The notes under the pieces are model-generated. The model saw nothing but the letters and a program-made list of their open reading frames with translations, searched no databases and had not been told where the DNA came from. A stretch of DNA of 64,000 nucleotides, taken from contig WHVA01000011.1 of assembly GCA_015179125.1 (NCBI GenBank), positions 124,001 to 188,000 on the forward strand, written 5' to 3'. Position numbers and translations under genes: made by a program. This document shows positions 27,601-39,269 of the stretch, piece after piece; the stretch's first letter is position 1; the number at the start of each line of letters is the position of its first letter. This stretch comes from Gautieria morchelliformis (Eukaryota; Basidiomycota; Agaricomycetes; Gomphales; Gomphaceae).

Positions 27601-28082
27601 AGATGCCCATGCTCGTCGTGCGGCACGAGCGTACCCTTGCTATGGACGGGGATTATCTCCACGTAAGCGCCCCTTCTTCCTCGTCTTAGGGTGTACTTCT
27701 AACGTCTAGGTACATTCCAGATAATGCCGTCCTCAACACGGGGCTTCCTCGACAGCATGAAAACTTCCTCCTACCACATCAAGACCGTCGTGGCATGCGT
27801 CCAGTCCGCAAAGTCGTCCTCCAATTTCAAACTTGTCGTCAAGCGCGACGGGGGGAACAAGCGCTATGACTTTGAGGCAGAGAGTCCGAAGGTGGCTAGT
27901 AAGTAACCATTTATTTCCCATCTCCGCCCGCTTGTCCCCATTAGGGACTGACACTGATTCGCATTCACTTCGTGTTACAAGCCGAAATTGTACGCAACAT
28001 CAAAGATCTCAAGGCGAAACGCCTAGAACGCTCTGGGACAATGAGTCGGTCGCGCACTGGCAGGAGCCGACATGCAGGCTAA
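24647..28082 (+). CDS. AVO1: TORC2 subunit Avo1/Sin1
   Basis: Scaffold subunit of TOR complex 2, which phosphorylates AGC kinases and controls actin polarity and membrane homeostasis. First exon MSLVSDPE, then YLIHSIRLAYLRHVDDPYGP and DHDLWPEIV, the family N-terminus. A long Pro/Ser/acidic linker follows. The CRIM domain comes next (about 26,230-26,700: PFSELYSLISARS, LKVRADATVEEVVGFALW, GWSLRITEDGEVDDDFP, KFNFEGYAIL). A Ras-binding-like domain has SMYMEEVLENVCRRRKI and YNMEILVPLDRTVRSLQG. The C-terminal PH domain has YTVYRKMPMLVVRHERTLAMDGDYLHIMP. It ends RTGSRHAG. About 920 codons over about nine exons, intact as read. Confidence 0.93.
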
Positions 28083-28348
28083 ACATACTTAAGCAGGCGA
28101 TGTTGGGTTCGGCCTGTATATATATGTACTTATGTCCGTGGACGCTTCGCTTCGTACGTTGTAGCATTCGAGTGTATTAGTTAGTATATACAAGCCGAAT
28201 TTCCTGATATATCTCGAACAGGAACGGTGTCGATTCTCAATAGGTTTCAGTGGGTCCACTATTCACAGTGGGGAATATGAATCTGGTCAGATTATTCTAT
28301 AACTGTTAGAATCAGCGGGGAAACGGTTCTCGATTCATGGCTTACAAC

Positions 28349-29262
28349 TCAGAAGGGACAGCCATGTATGCAACACATCTCGTTGTGCAGATCCAGTTGA
28401 TCATGATAATCGGGTAAAATTTTGTGAACGAATGTGGGCCAACCTTCATCGTAATGGCCTATCCACATGGTTTTCAAGTATTCCCACTGCTCGGGCCTTC
28501 ATCCAGCCATTTCCCAATCCAAAATAGAGATAAAATTATTCTGATCATCCACCAGGATATTTCGAGGCGTCAAGTCGGAATGAGTGAATGTAATGCAATG
28601 ATTGGAAGTTAACTTGTCCCGGATTGCATTTGTCCGAACACGCGTGGAAGGGTTCCAAGAGAATCTGGCGAGCCGTGAGAGACAATTCGTTCATCTCCTG
28701 TTCAGTGTTGAACGGGCCGCAAGGGCGACCCAGAAGGAACGGATCGTTACAGGGTCCACCATTCAAAGAGCAGATGCACTGGCTGACGGAGAGAGCGTAG
28801 TTCATGAATGTATTCTCGAAGTTGTTCCCCAAGACAAGACATCTGATCGTCATTCAACGATGGCCAAACGGTCTCCAAAGTATTGCCTTGGATCCACTCC
28901 ATGACAATCGCCTCACTTCCATCCTGAGAAGTCCAACGGTCAATCACCTTGGGAACAGGAATTGACTTGTTCTGAGCGATGAAACGCATGGTTTCTGCTT
29001 CAAGACTTCCAAAGATACATTTCTTAAAGGCGGTGCGCGTGGTGAGGCGAATAACTGAATGACTGCCTGTAGGTCCGTAGGATTTAAAACTCCATTTTTT
29101 GATGTAGGGGTAGAAATAGTCAATGGCCAGGCGACGGAAGTGATTGACTACATAGTTCCACATCGAGCCTAACATGCTGCCGCCAGAGATACCCAAGGAA
29201 TACTGTGTTGCAGTATTGGCCGAGATAAGATTGTTTTCCGCATGAAGAGATGTACTCATCAT
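28349..29262 (-). pseudogene. Aminoglycoside-phosphotransferase-like kinase pseudogene
   Basis: Fungal APH/choline-kinase-like protein. The N-terminal lobe is readable from MSTSLHAENN through SLEAETMRFIAQNKSIPVPKV and EAIVMEWIQGNTLETVW. Then SLNGGPCNDPFLLGRPCGPFN, the catalytic loop ITFTHSDLTPRNILVDD and metal-binding ILDWEMAG follow, ending EQWEYLKTMWIGHYDEGWP. These blocks lie in different frames. The frame changes after LRSLRQP, changes again after EQEMNE, and a TGA stands where the family has the Trp of the DWEMAGW motif. No intron explains any of them. It is therefore a recently decayed copy in an otherwise intact block, unless the assembly is wrong here. It converges on AVO1. Confidence 0.75.
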
Positions 29263-29557
29263 TGCTTAGCAAAGTTAGCATCTGCGCGCGCCTCACAGAT
29301 ATACAGTAACCGGATTCAGACATCACACGCCACGATCATGGCCTATTAAAGCCCGGGTCTGCGCCAGGCTTCCGGAAGGCTAGGGCCTCACTCATATTGC
29401 TGACTATAACAACATACTCATATACTCACCCCGCCTGCCCGGTCGCAAGAAATAGCTGTGATTCTAACAAACATATTATCACATTTCGCAAGGGCAGTAG
29501 CTGATGACTCCTGGTCTTGATTGCATACTGATGGGTGGCAATTGGTTTACCCAGGAG

Positions 29558-32115
29558 CTAGCTTCTCTCAACATCCTGTTGAATCTGCCCTGCCAGTCTT
29601 TTCCCAAGCTGGCGTTCTCTCTCAACGCGGTTTCGCACCTTCTGTACCTCTGCATCCCAATCTGCACGAACACAGAGCCACACCCCAACAATTGCGCAAT
29701 ATACCAACGCGACAGTCAGACCAACCCATAGGCCAAGGATCTTCATATCACGCTTAAAGGCGAGATATACGCCCAAGGGGATACCAATCATGTAATAGGC
29801 ACTGCATAATGTCGAAGAAGTTCTATTAGCGAAGATTCTACATTACAGGGGATAATGATACGAACCTAAGGTTTAACAATGCTCCAGTGAACTAAACACT
29901 AATTCAGTGACATCGCATAGAGTGATGTAAAAAGAGACTAGCCTGCCTGCCCCGGGCTCTCAGAATTCCTCCAGTGGTCGCTCCGAGGCCATCAAATACT
30001 TGAAATAGGGCTACAAGTGGCAAAACGGACGCAACAAAAGATATAACTTCGGGGTCATCATTGAACATGTATCCCCATCCATGCCTGAAAGTTATAAATA
30101 CACCACTGGCGAGTGGAAATCATCTCAGCAGCCTGGGTGTGAAGGCAGAAAATAAGAAATACCTGAGTATAGCAGCAATGCCGAGTGTCATCAAGAGTGA
30201 CACACGAGCCGCTATCCCGGCACGTTTTCCATTTTCCTCGCCTAATAGGTTGCCTACTCTGTCTCACCATCCTCTAGTGAGCAGTTGCAGCGGTTATTGT
30301 GGAGGCCTAATATGACATACCGTACCGAAGTGGCAACACTCAACGCAAAGGGGGCTTGGTAACTCGTGGAGCAAGATACGAGAAGCACCGATTGTGCTGC
30401 TAACGAGACAGGTCCCAGGCTATATACAGGGCCGTTAGAGGTAGTGAATGGAGCACCTGAAATGAGAGTAGTCCTCACAAACTGGCTGCCACTAGAGGAA
30501 AAACGAAACAGCATGATTAAATGATCAGCGGACATAGAGCTGGTTGAATTACATCCTATAAGTTCCCAAGACCACCACTCTGACGCAGTTTGACCAACGC
30601 CAGCCAAACCCAGTTGAACGATGACGCCTAGGCTTTTAAAGCTCCGTCGAGAGAATGGATGCCATGCTGTCGATGGGGTCCAATAAATACCATACAGAAT
30701 AGATGCTAAAAGCATTAGGTTGAAACTGGGGATTGAATGGTTTGGAAAAGTAGTTTAATACTGTATTAACGAAGAAAGGACGGTGATGGACGGCACCTCA
30801 AAGCAGTCGCAATAGGTGCTCCTATATATCCAAGCCGAATGGACATAGGACCCCAAACAAGCAAATAATTCAAGAGGGCGTTGATTGGAGCAATGACCAT
30901 GACAATCCGTGTTGGTACGGCAAACAAACCTGAGAAGCGTGTGAGCCTTCCGCATTACCTACAATCAATAACGAGACCTTGAGATTGGAAGTACCGTCTT
31001 CCAACACAATTGGGTGAGTTTCAGACTGAGTAAATAGGAGCGGTTAGCATGCTGTACCTGCAGACATTATTGAACCCATAGGCGGGTAGACCTAGAGTCA
31101 GCCACCTCAGGTATATCCCGGCTAGCTTTGCGACTTCGGGGTCCTGCCTAAGCAAAAGGAGAACACTTTCGGCGTTCAACCAGATAAGGCTGATAGGCTT
31201 TGATGGGGAAGAAAGAAGGCTTGTGTCAGACATGATTAAAGTGTCGTGTATGTATGTCTCGTACGATCAACATGCATGCCATTATCACAGCCATCCTTTG
31301 GCTCCAAAGCCCTACGAGCTCGGGGTGAGAACTCGTCCATGCCCCAGGGAGAAGGGTATCCAAGCAGCTGACAAAACCCTGCACAATACTAAATCCAGTA
31401 ACAGACGCAGTCATGGAACCCAATGTCGATGCCGCAAGAGCAGTTGTTGAGATATGTCCAATAGACAACTAAATAAAGAGATCAATGTCATGCCTCGGTG
31501 TGCTATGTGAATGGCCGTCAATACCACAGATGCCACCACCAGACTGTACTCCAAAACGTGAGTGCTGACATGGTCGATGTGGTTAGCTTGATCACACAGA
31601 GGAAGATAATAAAGTAATCACCCAAAGACAGGCCAAGTGTATTTGGACAGTATCCAGAACTTTTTCCCTGGCAATTCAACAAATGATAGGGGGATGTATA
31701 TGCATCAGAAACACACCTCACTCCACCATATCGCGAGCTCAGTGCCATCAGTTCCATTAGGTGTCGGTATTTCGTCCTCGTTTATCCTCGGGATCTGCCC
31801 CAGTAGAGGTTCTCTCTCTCTATTGGCGTTTGCCGGCCATGAGGATGGATCCCCGCGCATTTTTACCTCTGAGGGTTGATGATATGGCGGGCCAATGGCG
31901 AGAGTATCACGCCGTGTATTCAACAAACCATGGGCTTGAAAATTCGTGTCTGCAGTGACATGACTGTCAGCATGATGTGCGTTAATTCGTGCGTTTTCGT
32001 TATTTTCTTCGTCTTCGTTGTTGTCCCCATTATGCTGCCTGTATCGCGCGAGAAGTCCATAATCAGACGGCAAAGATCCAGAGGTAGACGAATAATGCAC
32101 ATAAGTCGACGACAT
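29558..32115 (-). CDS. MATE-family multidrug/toxin efflux transporter
   Basis: Integral membrane antiporter that exports organic cations or metabolites. A disordered N-terminus (MSSTYVHYSSTSGSLPSDYG, then EREREPLLGQ) precedes about twelve membrane segments. Family blocks are VGHIST-like SIGHISTTALAASTLGSMT, FVSCLDTLLPGAWTSSHP, LRWLTLGLPAYGFNN and RRYFQSQGLFAVPTRI, the last split by an intron. APINALLNYLLVWGPMSIRLGYIGAP, LGLAGVGQTASEWWSWEL, SLAAQSVLLVSCSTSYQAPFALSVA and the tail GLWVGLTVALVYCAIVGVWL follow. About 640 codons, about ten introns, no break seen. Confidence 0.9.
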
Positions 32116-33608
32116 GATGGGTGGAGTGACAAGCGTGAATGAATGCTTGAGGTCGGAGCGCCAAAGTCCCGTCGGGGTGTGGATCGAGATAGCGGAAAAT
32201 CTGCAATGCGCCAGCTCCAGTGACTCAGCGGCTCCGTTTCGGGCTTGCTAAGTGTATATAAATTCAAAGCACTTTCTCTTCTAACTATCGAGCTTGAAGC
32301 TTGAGCTCTTTGTTCTAACTTGTCGCGGATTGAAGCGCCAGTGTTACGGGAGTATCCTCAACAGACCCGGGTTTGTTCTGGGCTACATAGCCACTGGCTC
32401 TGAGGCTAGCGCTGCACCTGATCAGAATGAATGAGACCGGGAAGCTACAGTCTATAACCGCGCGCTCAACTGGACGCCGGCCCTGAACCGCAAAGATGGC
32501 ATTGAGGCTGCGTCGAAACTTGTTCCGTACCGTGTGGCAATGCTCCTTCACTTGGTACCCCAAACTCCTAGATATAATGTCACGGGGAACTACCCGGTGA
32601 CAGGAAAGCACATTAGAGCTCCGCCCGATGCTCGTCCCAACGTCCAAACCTCTTACGCACGGGGGTAGACCGCCTTTCCAGCCATAATACACGATGAAAG
32701 TCCATGTGGCATCACATCCGCCCAATTTGGACATCCCGGCTCGCTGACCCAGGAGCCTGGCTAGACGTCGGCAGATGCCGAGAGTACCTTACGACTCTCG
32801 TTTGAAAAACGGTTCGAAACTGGGTCTAAATCTATAAATTTTCTCATGCGAAGCTGCTTTAGACCTGTGAGTTTAGGATTTTAGCGCTACGGAAAGTCAC
32901 CCACTACTTATAATCGATTAATCAGGTCACGGACCTTTGGTAGAATGTCTTCATCTGTAAATGCTACATCAATACTAAAAAGGTGATTTGTGCACGATAA
33001 CCTATATTCTCATTTTAACTGTCTGGTTGCGTAGGTTATGATACCAAGTGAATGACAGACTCTAGTAGGTAAGTATCGCCAACCGTGTCAACGATACATA
33101 CGAATGTGGAAAGAAAACCGCCGTTTTATGCACAGGTTATGGTTAGTAAACAAAAACAACTTTGAGCTCCGTAACGCTTTAGTAAAGGCCCGCATGACAG
33201 CCTGGATGATCCTCACACCCTAACAGATCAAGTAGATTCAAAGCGCCACTAAACACGCGCGATTCATCCACTAGTTGCTGCTATGCGCAGAGAGAAATTG
33301 GTCTGCATGCAGACTTTGGATGGGCTGAGGCACTATTGAACCTGGGGAAGTGGCGAGGAAGTCGTTCGTAAGACATTTACTGGCTGGTGCAAACGCAAAG
33401 AGTGGGCTCGGCCATTCAGTCGTTGTTACGGAGAATTGGTGCGGACGTGATCGCCGTTATCATCAAGCTTCTCGGGCTTCCGATGGTCTGACTTGAGCAG
33501 CAGTTCCAAGCTCGTGTGCCGTGGCATGGGCAATATACAGTGCCAGAAGCGCTCAATCAGTTGACTCAACTACTTACGGTACTACCTTCGTCACCACTGT
33601 CTCCAACC
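32116..33608. other. 1.5-kb gene-poor stretch at the core/accessory boundary
   Basis: Upstream of MATE. A 139-codon minus-strand open frame at 32,315-32,734 has no recognisable motif. The stretch marks the change from dense intact genes to the repeat- and fragment-rich half of the window. No transposon end could be identified. Confidence 0.4.
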
Positions 33609-34137
33609 ATGAGTCACGTCGCGAAGGGTGAAAAATAATACACGCCACGGGCGCACCTATTGCCCCAGCCGAGATCCACAAAATACGGATTGCGCTCACT
33701 AGTAGCAATGTGCGCAACCTTGAAAAATGTATGTCTGCTGTGCTTATTGCTTGTTTGAGCTGAGTCTTCCGCATTTGTAGTCTGCGGGGACTTGATCAAC
33801 CGTGCAAAGGACAAACAGCTGCGCGTCAAGGGCCCCATCCGTAACCAAAGTCCTCAAGATTATCAACCGTAAGACGGTTAGTTACTATGTTTCCACATGT
33901 GGCTTAAGCACTGATTGATCTTGTAACCCTAGCCTTGTGGTGAGGGTTCGAAAACGTGGGATCGTTATGAACTCAAGATTCACAAGAGACTCATCGACCT
34001 ACACTCTTCGAGCGAGATTGTGAAGCAAATTGTGAGCTCTCTTCTCTGCTTTGCTCTAACATTAGTCACTGGCGAATTGCCAGACTTCAATCTCTCTCGA
34101 CCTTGGTATCGAGGTCGAAGTCACCATTGCGTCTTGA
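33609..34137 (+). pseudogene. RPS20: Ribosomal protein S20 (uS10) pseudogene with introns retained
   Basis: Clear cytosolic uS10 copy: MSHVAKGEK, then [70 protein letters not shown] and [21 protein letters not shown]. Three GT-AG introns of 45-60 nt are still in place, near 33,730, 33,875 and 34,035, so the copy arose at DNA level, not from mRNA. The reading frame is broken after MSHVAKGEK and again after GPIR, where the usual Leu-Pro is missing with a net loss of five bases. A functional RPS20 is presumably elsewhere. Confidence 0.8.
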
Positions 34138-34354
34138 GTAACCGGGATAATACATGATCACCTCCTGAAGACTTTGTAGGGATGTTATGCGACTTGTCAA
34201 TACATAGGTCAAAAACATTCCAGCTTTCAAGTAGGCTCCATGACATTATAATTGACAGAGTAGATAGCGAGCATAGGATATAAATAAATGGGTTTCATCT
34301 AAAGCAAGGGCAGTGACGTTGCGATATACAGTGGGTGTGGTAAGAGTAAGTACA

Positions 34355-36426
34355 TTACACTAACCCCATCATAAATGGGAAAGTCCATAAGACAGCCATG
34401 ATAACCACGTCGATAGGTATTTGTGCCAGGAAGGCTGTATTTTTGGGAGGAGTTGCCGTTGGTGCCTGAGCAACACCGTCTGCGTTAGTAGACGCCGCAG
34501 TGAAGGTAGCCGAAGGCGCAGATACTGAGGAAGCTGCGGCAGAGTGTACAATTTAAGTTGACATGGCATGGACAAATTAATCTCAACGCACCAATGAAAG
34601 CACCATTACTCTGGGCAGCCTGTACGTCTGCTTGTAAGAGAGCGTCGGCATTGCTTGGGACGGTTGATAAAAATCCCATGCGAGGTGGATCAATTGACGG
34701 GTGTGTAAGGTTCCCGAGGTAGAAGGCTATTAGGTTTCTAAACGCAGGCATCAGTGTCATACGAGTAGGTGAAAGTGTCGGGACCCACGATTTCATGAAT
34801 GGGTCGCCTAAGACCCAGCTCATTAACGATCCAGTGGAAGGGGGATTGGTAGGAAGAAGAGATGAGGCATCGCAGTGTTGTGTGTCTTGCTGAATTGAAA
34901 GGAAGTCACGGGGATCGACCGGGAACGCCTTGCCGCCAATCACAAACGACAGATGCACAGGGGAAGTGCAAGGGATTGCCGGTGGCGTAGATATATCCCC
35001 GGAAACAAAAGCACCATCAACAGCAAGAGCAGAATACGCGGAGGCTACAACCTGTTGGGGGCCAGAAAGGAACGAAGTTCCCTGATATGGATAGTTAGGA
35101 CAAATCAAGGTCACAGAGATGGCAACTCACCGAATCTATTAGTGCAGTGTAGCCGACACCGTTCGGGAGTTGCGGTTTGGGCAGGGACTGACCATTCAAT
35201 ATGACATCGTCAAGAGGGACCTCCCAGCGTCTGAACGGAGTACAACTTGTGAGTTATTGGAAAGAAAACAAATAGAAAATTTCTATGCACATAGGATAGA
35301 CCTAAACAGTATGAGGCTGTGTCAAAGATCCAAGGGTAAGCTAAGGCCATACCTCTGTAGAATTGCCGGCGGTGCCGGAAAGACCACCCTGGGCCGAAGT
35401 ATAGAGCCTGACAGGCACCCATGTTAATGAATCGTTAGATACTGCATCTGGCAATGCGCCCATTGTCAGTTGTCCCAAGTTCCCACCAACCTCCACAGCT
35501 TCGCGCTCAAGGGTCACCTAAACCCCCACAATCAGGTGACGAGACAAGAACAAAGTAAGGACGTCATGCACAGTAAACATGGGTTCCTTCAGCTGACCAC
35601 TGGCGATCAAGCGGGCCACAAACGGTCCTTGAGTTGGAAGGCCAGAAATAAAGGTGTTTATGTTAGCTGCGCCATGAGTATTCTGTTTAATAAGAGCTGG
35701 CGGTTGAAACGCAGTTTGAACATCCCGTAGCATGCCACGAATGATGTTACACGCTCACTTGAAAAGATAACGCTTCCAGACAGGGGACTAGGAAAACCAA
35801 TGCCAAATATTCCACTTAGCCCCTGGTCGCTTATATTTGTGTTCGTTTTATCGCACGCAGCTAGGAATTGATTATCCATCTTCAATGTAGCGACGCTAAC
35901 GCTATCCGAACCAATAACGCCCGCTGCAAAAGTCTGATGTGCAGAGTCGCCATAGGTAAACTTTACCGGGAGAGTAGCAGATTGCAACCAAGACGGTGAT
36001 ATCTGCGGTGCTGAACTAACGGAGGCACCACAATTCGTCGTCGTGCAGTCAGTTGAAATAACCCACAGGTCCGATGATCCCGTGTCTAGATAATGTCTCA
36101 CAAGGTCTGCGACTGCAATAGAACGACGAGACGCACCGAAAATCACTGGTACAGCGCTAGAGCCGATCGACACCTGTATTGTGTACGCGCTATGAGTTGA
36201 ACTCAACTATCCGCATAATTAACAACTCGGCCTGGAAGCCTCACCTGTCCTCTACATCACCCAACCCCACAGCACCAGAAGCCTGCCTCTTGTTCAAACG
36301 TCGCTGTCTGGTGATCGGTAAGCGCGCAGTCAACTCGGAGAGCGAGCGAGCATGAGCGGGAGTAACAGAGGCAAAGCAGTCAGTTAATATAATAATAAGT
36401 AATAATGAAGTCGTTAGTATCGTCAT
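34355..36426 (-). CDS. Secreted pepsin-like aspartic protease (A1), probably membrane/GPI tethered
   Basis: Extracellular endopeptidase of family A1. The start MTILTTSLLLIIILTDCFASVTPAHA is a signal peptide, and a basic propeptide follows (RQRRLNKRQ). The first catalytic motif is LDTGSSDLWV, then FTYGDSAHQTFAAGVIGSDSV and GLSGIFGIGFPSP. The second motif ALIDSGTSFLSGP forms across an intron. The end carries SWVLGDPFM, a Ser/Thr/Ala linker and a hydrophobic tail (VVIMAVLWTFPFMMGLV), as in yapsin-like anchored proteases. Roughly 550 codons. The exon layout between the propeptide and the first DTG is uncertain (35,980-36,240), so integrity there is not proven. Confidence 0.82.
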
Positions 36427-36989
36427 CTTGGGATGTGGTGCCGCCACTGCGGCTGTGACGCTCAGCTGCTACTTAAATAAGTATTCAGGGAAATAGCCTA
36501 AAATAACCTGAGAAAGGAACGGCCGTATCCATACTGTACACGGATTCTCAAGACACGGCCACGGTGACAAAGATAGATCGACACCGATGCTTACAGTAAG
36601 CGACAAAGAGTAGTAGTTATTATAGTCAATTTATTTGGAGCTTCTCCACGATCTGCCTATATTGTACGCTTGTTCAACTTCACGGAGGTACTTCGAATCT
36701 GTATTGTCATCCAGCATGTTACCTGCAGGGATGTCAAGTGAAGGAAGGCCGATAGGATGTGAAACCGTCATGATCAGGAATATAAATGTCAAGAGGCAGT
36801 GGCAACCTGGCCACTGAAGGTTTGGATCCGGATCGGAGAGACAAAAATCACACGAGATCGATAACATACTGCGGAACACTTGCCGCTACAAAATGTAGCA
36901 TACTTAACTCCGGGCTCTAGCGGTATTTTGAGAGTGGTACCTGCTTCTAAGTTAGGATGCTGCGCAAACGAAGTCTTTGGAAAGTTCGG
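36427..36989. other. Intergenic, no feature seen
   Basis: Promoter side of the protease gene. It contains CTACTTAAATAAG near 36,470. No coding or repeat signal recognised. Confidence 0.35.
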
Positions 36990-37365
36990 TCACCACCACC
37001 CAATAGGAGTGTCTTACATTTCCAACTAAGCACCTGGGCCGGAAATACACCAGCCGAAGCTACCCTCTGAGGAACCCAGACTCCAGTTCCAAATTGCGCA
37101 TGGGTCACCAGCGAGACCGTCGGCGCCACCTTGGACGATATAATCTGGACGGAAGGCACATCTTACAGACTCAACACAGTGCCAGAGCCGGCGAAATGTT
37201 TTGTCAGACGCGCCTCGCTTCAGAGGAAGAGATAGTATGTATGAATCACATGCTGAGGGTCGGAAAGGGGAGATGCATGATGGTGACGCCGGAACGAAAC
37301 CCGGCGCAGCATGGTGAATCGACATGGTGAGATCAAGTCCTGAAGTCGACCCAGCGAAACGATAC
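36990..37365 (-). pseudogene. Class I histone deacetylase fragment
   Basis: Short relic of an HDAC catalytic domain. Read on the minus strand it gives LDLTMSIHHAAPGFVPASP (family: LTVSxHHxxPGFFPGTG). It continues FRPDYIVQGGADGLAGDP (family: VLQCGADxLAGDP), then IWNWSLGS and GWC, and in a shifted frame VLSWKCKTLLLGGG (family: LLLGGGGY). The regions before the HHGDG block and after LLLGGG are missing, so it is a truncated gene piece, not a functional enzyme. Confidence 0.65.
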
Positions 37366-37649
37366 AGCACCGACCTAGACTTCCTGACCAAGAAAGCAGG
37401 CATGCTCGCAATTGCATAATACGCCGAGAAAGCTCGGCAAAAGGTGTCGGATTTCCCACGATTTCAGTGAATAACAGATACTACTAGAGGGAGGGCCGGC
37501 GTGTGCCCGGCAGAGCCCTTGCTCGCAATTGTATGTGAGACTGAGCATGGCCTCATGACACAGGCCCCCGAGTCACAATCGAGTACTGTACAGGCATGTG
37601 TAGACTTGTATACTATTTCTGTTTCTTCTGTGTCTTGCTCGCGTACTCC

Positions 37650-39265
37650 TGGCTTTCAATGCCCTCCTATCTTCTTGGACACAGATGCGCAAGGAGCCTT
37701 CAAAGGCATACCTAAGAAAGATGATGGATGCAGCAATTGAAAAGATGACCTCACAGTACAACAAGGGGTGGTTTTCAAAGCCTCATATTTCCATTGGTAT
37801 GTGGGAAATAGTTACAATATGAGTTTGCTAATCAAGCCTTGGCCAGTTCTTCACCCATCGCTCAGATTTTGGTGGATTGAAAGGAATTGGCTGACCAATC
37901 AGGTTGCATTTTCTAAACAGACTCTTCTATCGGAGGTTAGTTATAACAATCCGTTATGAAATGAAAAGTGACCATGATCACTTAGCTTGCAAAATATGAT
38001 GAGTGTCAACCAGCCGTTCAATCTACCAGAGAGACCATAAACCTAACAGGCATGTCACGCAATGCCTACACTCTCCTTTTTGGCCAGGGAATTGATGAGA
38101 CTCAAACAGGGTGTACCTCATGCTTACCATCGATCAAAGAAGAATGGGACTGTTATTGTTGCACTGTGAACTGGCCTGACACATATAGTGTCAATCTAGC
38201 AAAATGGTGGGATGTGCATAATATTTCCTTGTCTGATTCAATATTCTAATCATAACCAGCACAATGATGGAAACTATCCGCGACTTTCTCATAGGGCACT
38301 CGACTACCTCCCAGAACAAGCATCGTCCATCCCCATGGAGTGGGTCTTCTCTTCTAGCGCAGAGACAGATACACATTGCAGAAACCGCATCTCACCATAT
38401 GTGATGGAACAACCCCAGCTGCTCAAATTTATGATTGAGAAGGCACACCCAAATTTCATGGCTAGCTGGAAGTGGGAGGAGAAAGATATAGAATGGGAGA
38501 ATGAATGGCAAGACCAGGAATTCTCAGCATGTTGTTACGATACAATCCTTCGTAAGGTTGACCGAGCTCGGGAGCAAAACCCAAGGTAAGGTCCGAGGTT
38601 ATGGAGCGAGGTTCTGATAGGGAAGTCGGAGAGGGACTAGGCTTCAGCTTATGTGCTGCGCCGACCCTACGCACGAGTCCCAACTTTGGAGGCAAACGAA
38701 TAAGAGGCGAGGTTTGGCTTAAGAGGCAAAGGCTTAGAAACTAACAATACGATAGTTGATTTTCAGACTGAGGAGTAGGAATGCATACAAGGGGGTTTAT
38801 ATATGAGCGAGGGTACGAGCCAGGGGCGAGCATATTCGGGGAAGGTCAGGGCGAGGTAATATACGAATGATGCGTGATGGAGCGGGATCAGTAACTAAGG
38901 AGATTAGGGCATGGGATCAAGGTCGGATATGATCTCTAGCTCTAGCTCGGGCTCAGGCTCGGGCTTGGGCGCAGGATTAGAATCACAAGTACTTGGGCAC
39001 GAGTATCACAAGGCTCGGGCTCGGAAAAAGGGTTATACCGGTAAGTAACCGGCCAAAGGCCGGGTCCTTACACATGTGCATAGAACCTTCATAATGAGTT
39101 TGACTGGCAAATGGATATATTGAGCAACAAGGATGTGCAGGAGGTCAATAGGGAGGGCAGTAGGGGATATAGGAAGGACTTAACAGATCTAGAGCCTGAA
39201 GGGTTTACTGTTGAGGGCTGTGATGAATGGGAGGAGGAACTTAAGTAGGTCTTGTGATAATGAGT
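37650..39265 (+). mobile_element. hAT-family transposon remnant (transposase C-terminal part)
   Basis: Plus-strand fragments match hAT transposases. An upstream piece reads KKMMDAAIEKMTSQYNKGWFSKPHI in one frame. Next are AKWWDVHNI and the dimerisation domain YPRLSHRALDYLPEQASSIPMEWVFSSSAETDTHCRNRISP with LLKFMIEKAHPNFMASWKWEEKD. The reading changes frame several times, and the element lacks its N-terminal zinc finger here. A solo LTR (38,533-39,072) is inserted just after EWQDQEFSA. Sequence beyond it (NEFDWQMDILSNKDVQEV, DEWEEELK) may be the transposon tail. Terminal repeats were not found, so the outer edges are approximate. Confidence 0.7.
38533..39072 (-). mobile_element. Solo LTR (family A) nested in hAT remnant
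   Basis: 540 bp, begins TGTTACGATAC and ends CCTTACA, flanked by the 5-bp target duplication CATGT (38,528-38,532 and 39,073-39,077). About 90 percent alike by eye to the copy at 42,912-43,443. Orientation is inferred from a TATATAAAC box followed by an AATAA-type poly(A) signal on the minus strand. It is an LTR retrotransposon fossil that has lost its interior; the hAT copy is therefore older. Confidence 0.8.
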
Positions 39266-39269
39266 TTCT

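Noticed and set aside
32315-32734. 139-codon minus-strand frame
   Set aside because: Composition does not resemble neighbouring genes, and no domain or start context is recognisable.
32741-32830. Possible tRNA gene, because of a GGTTCGAAAC box
   Set aside because: No matching acceptor and anticodon stems can be drawn around it. The same kind of box in the RPS20 copy is coding.
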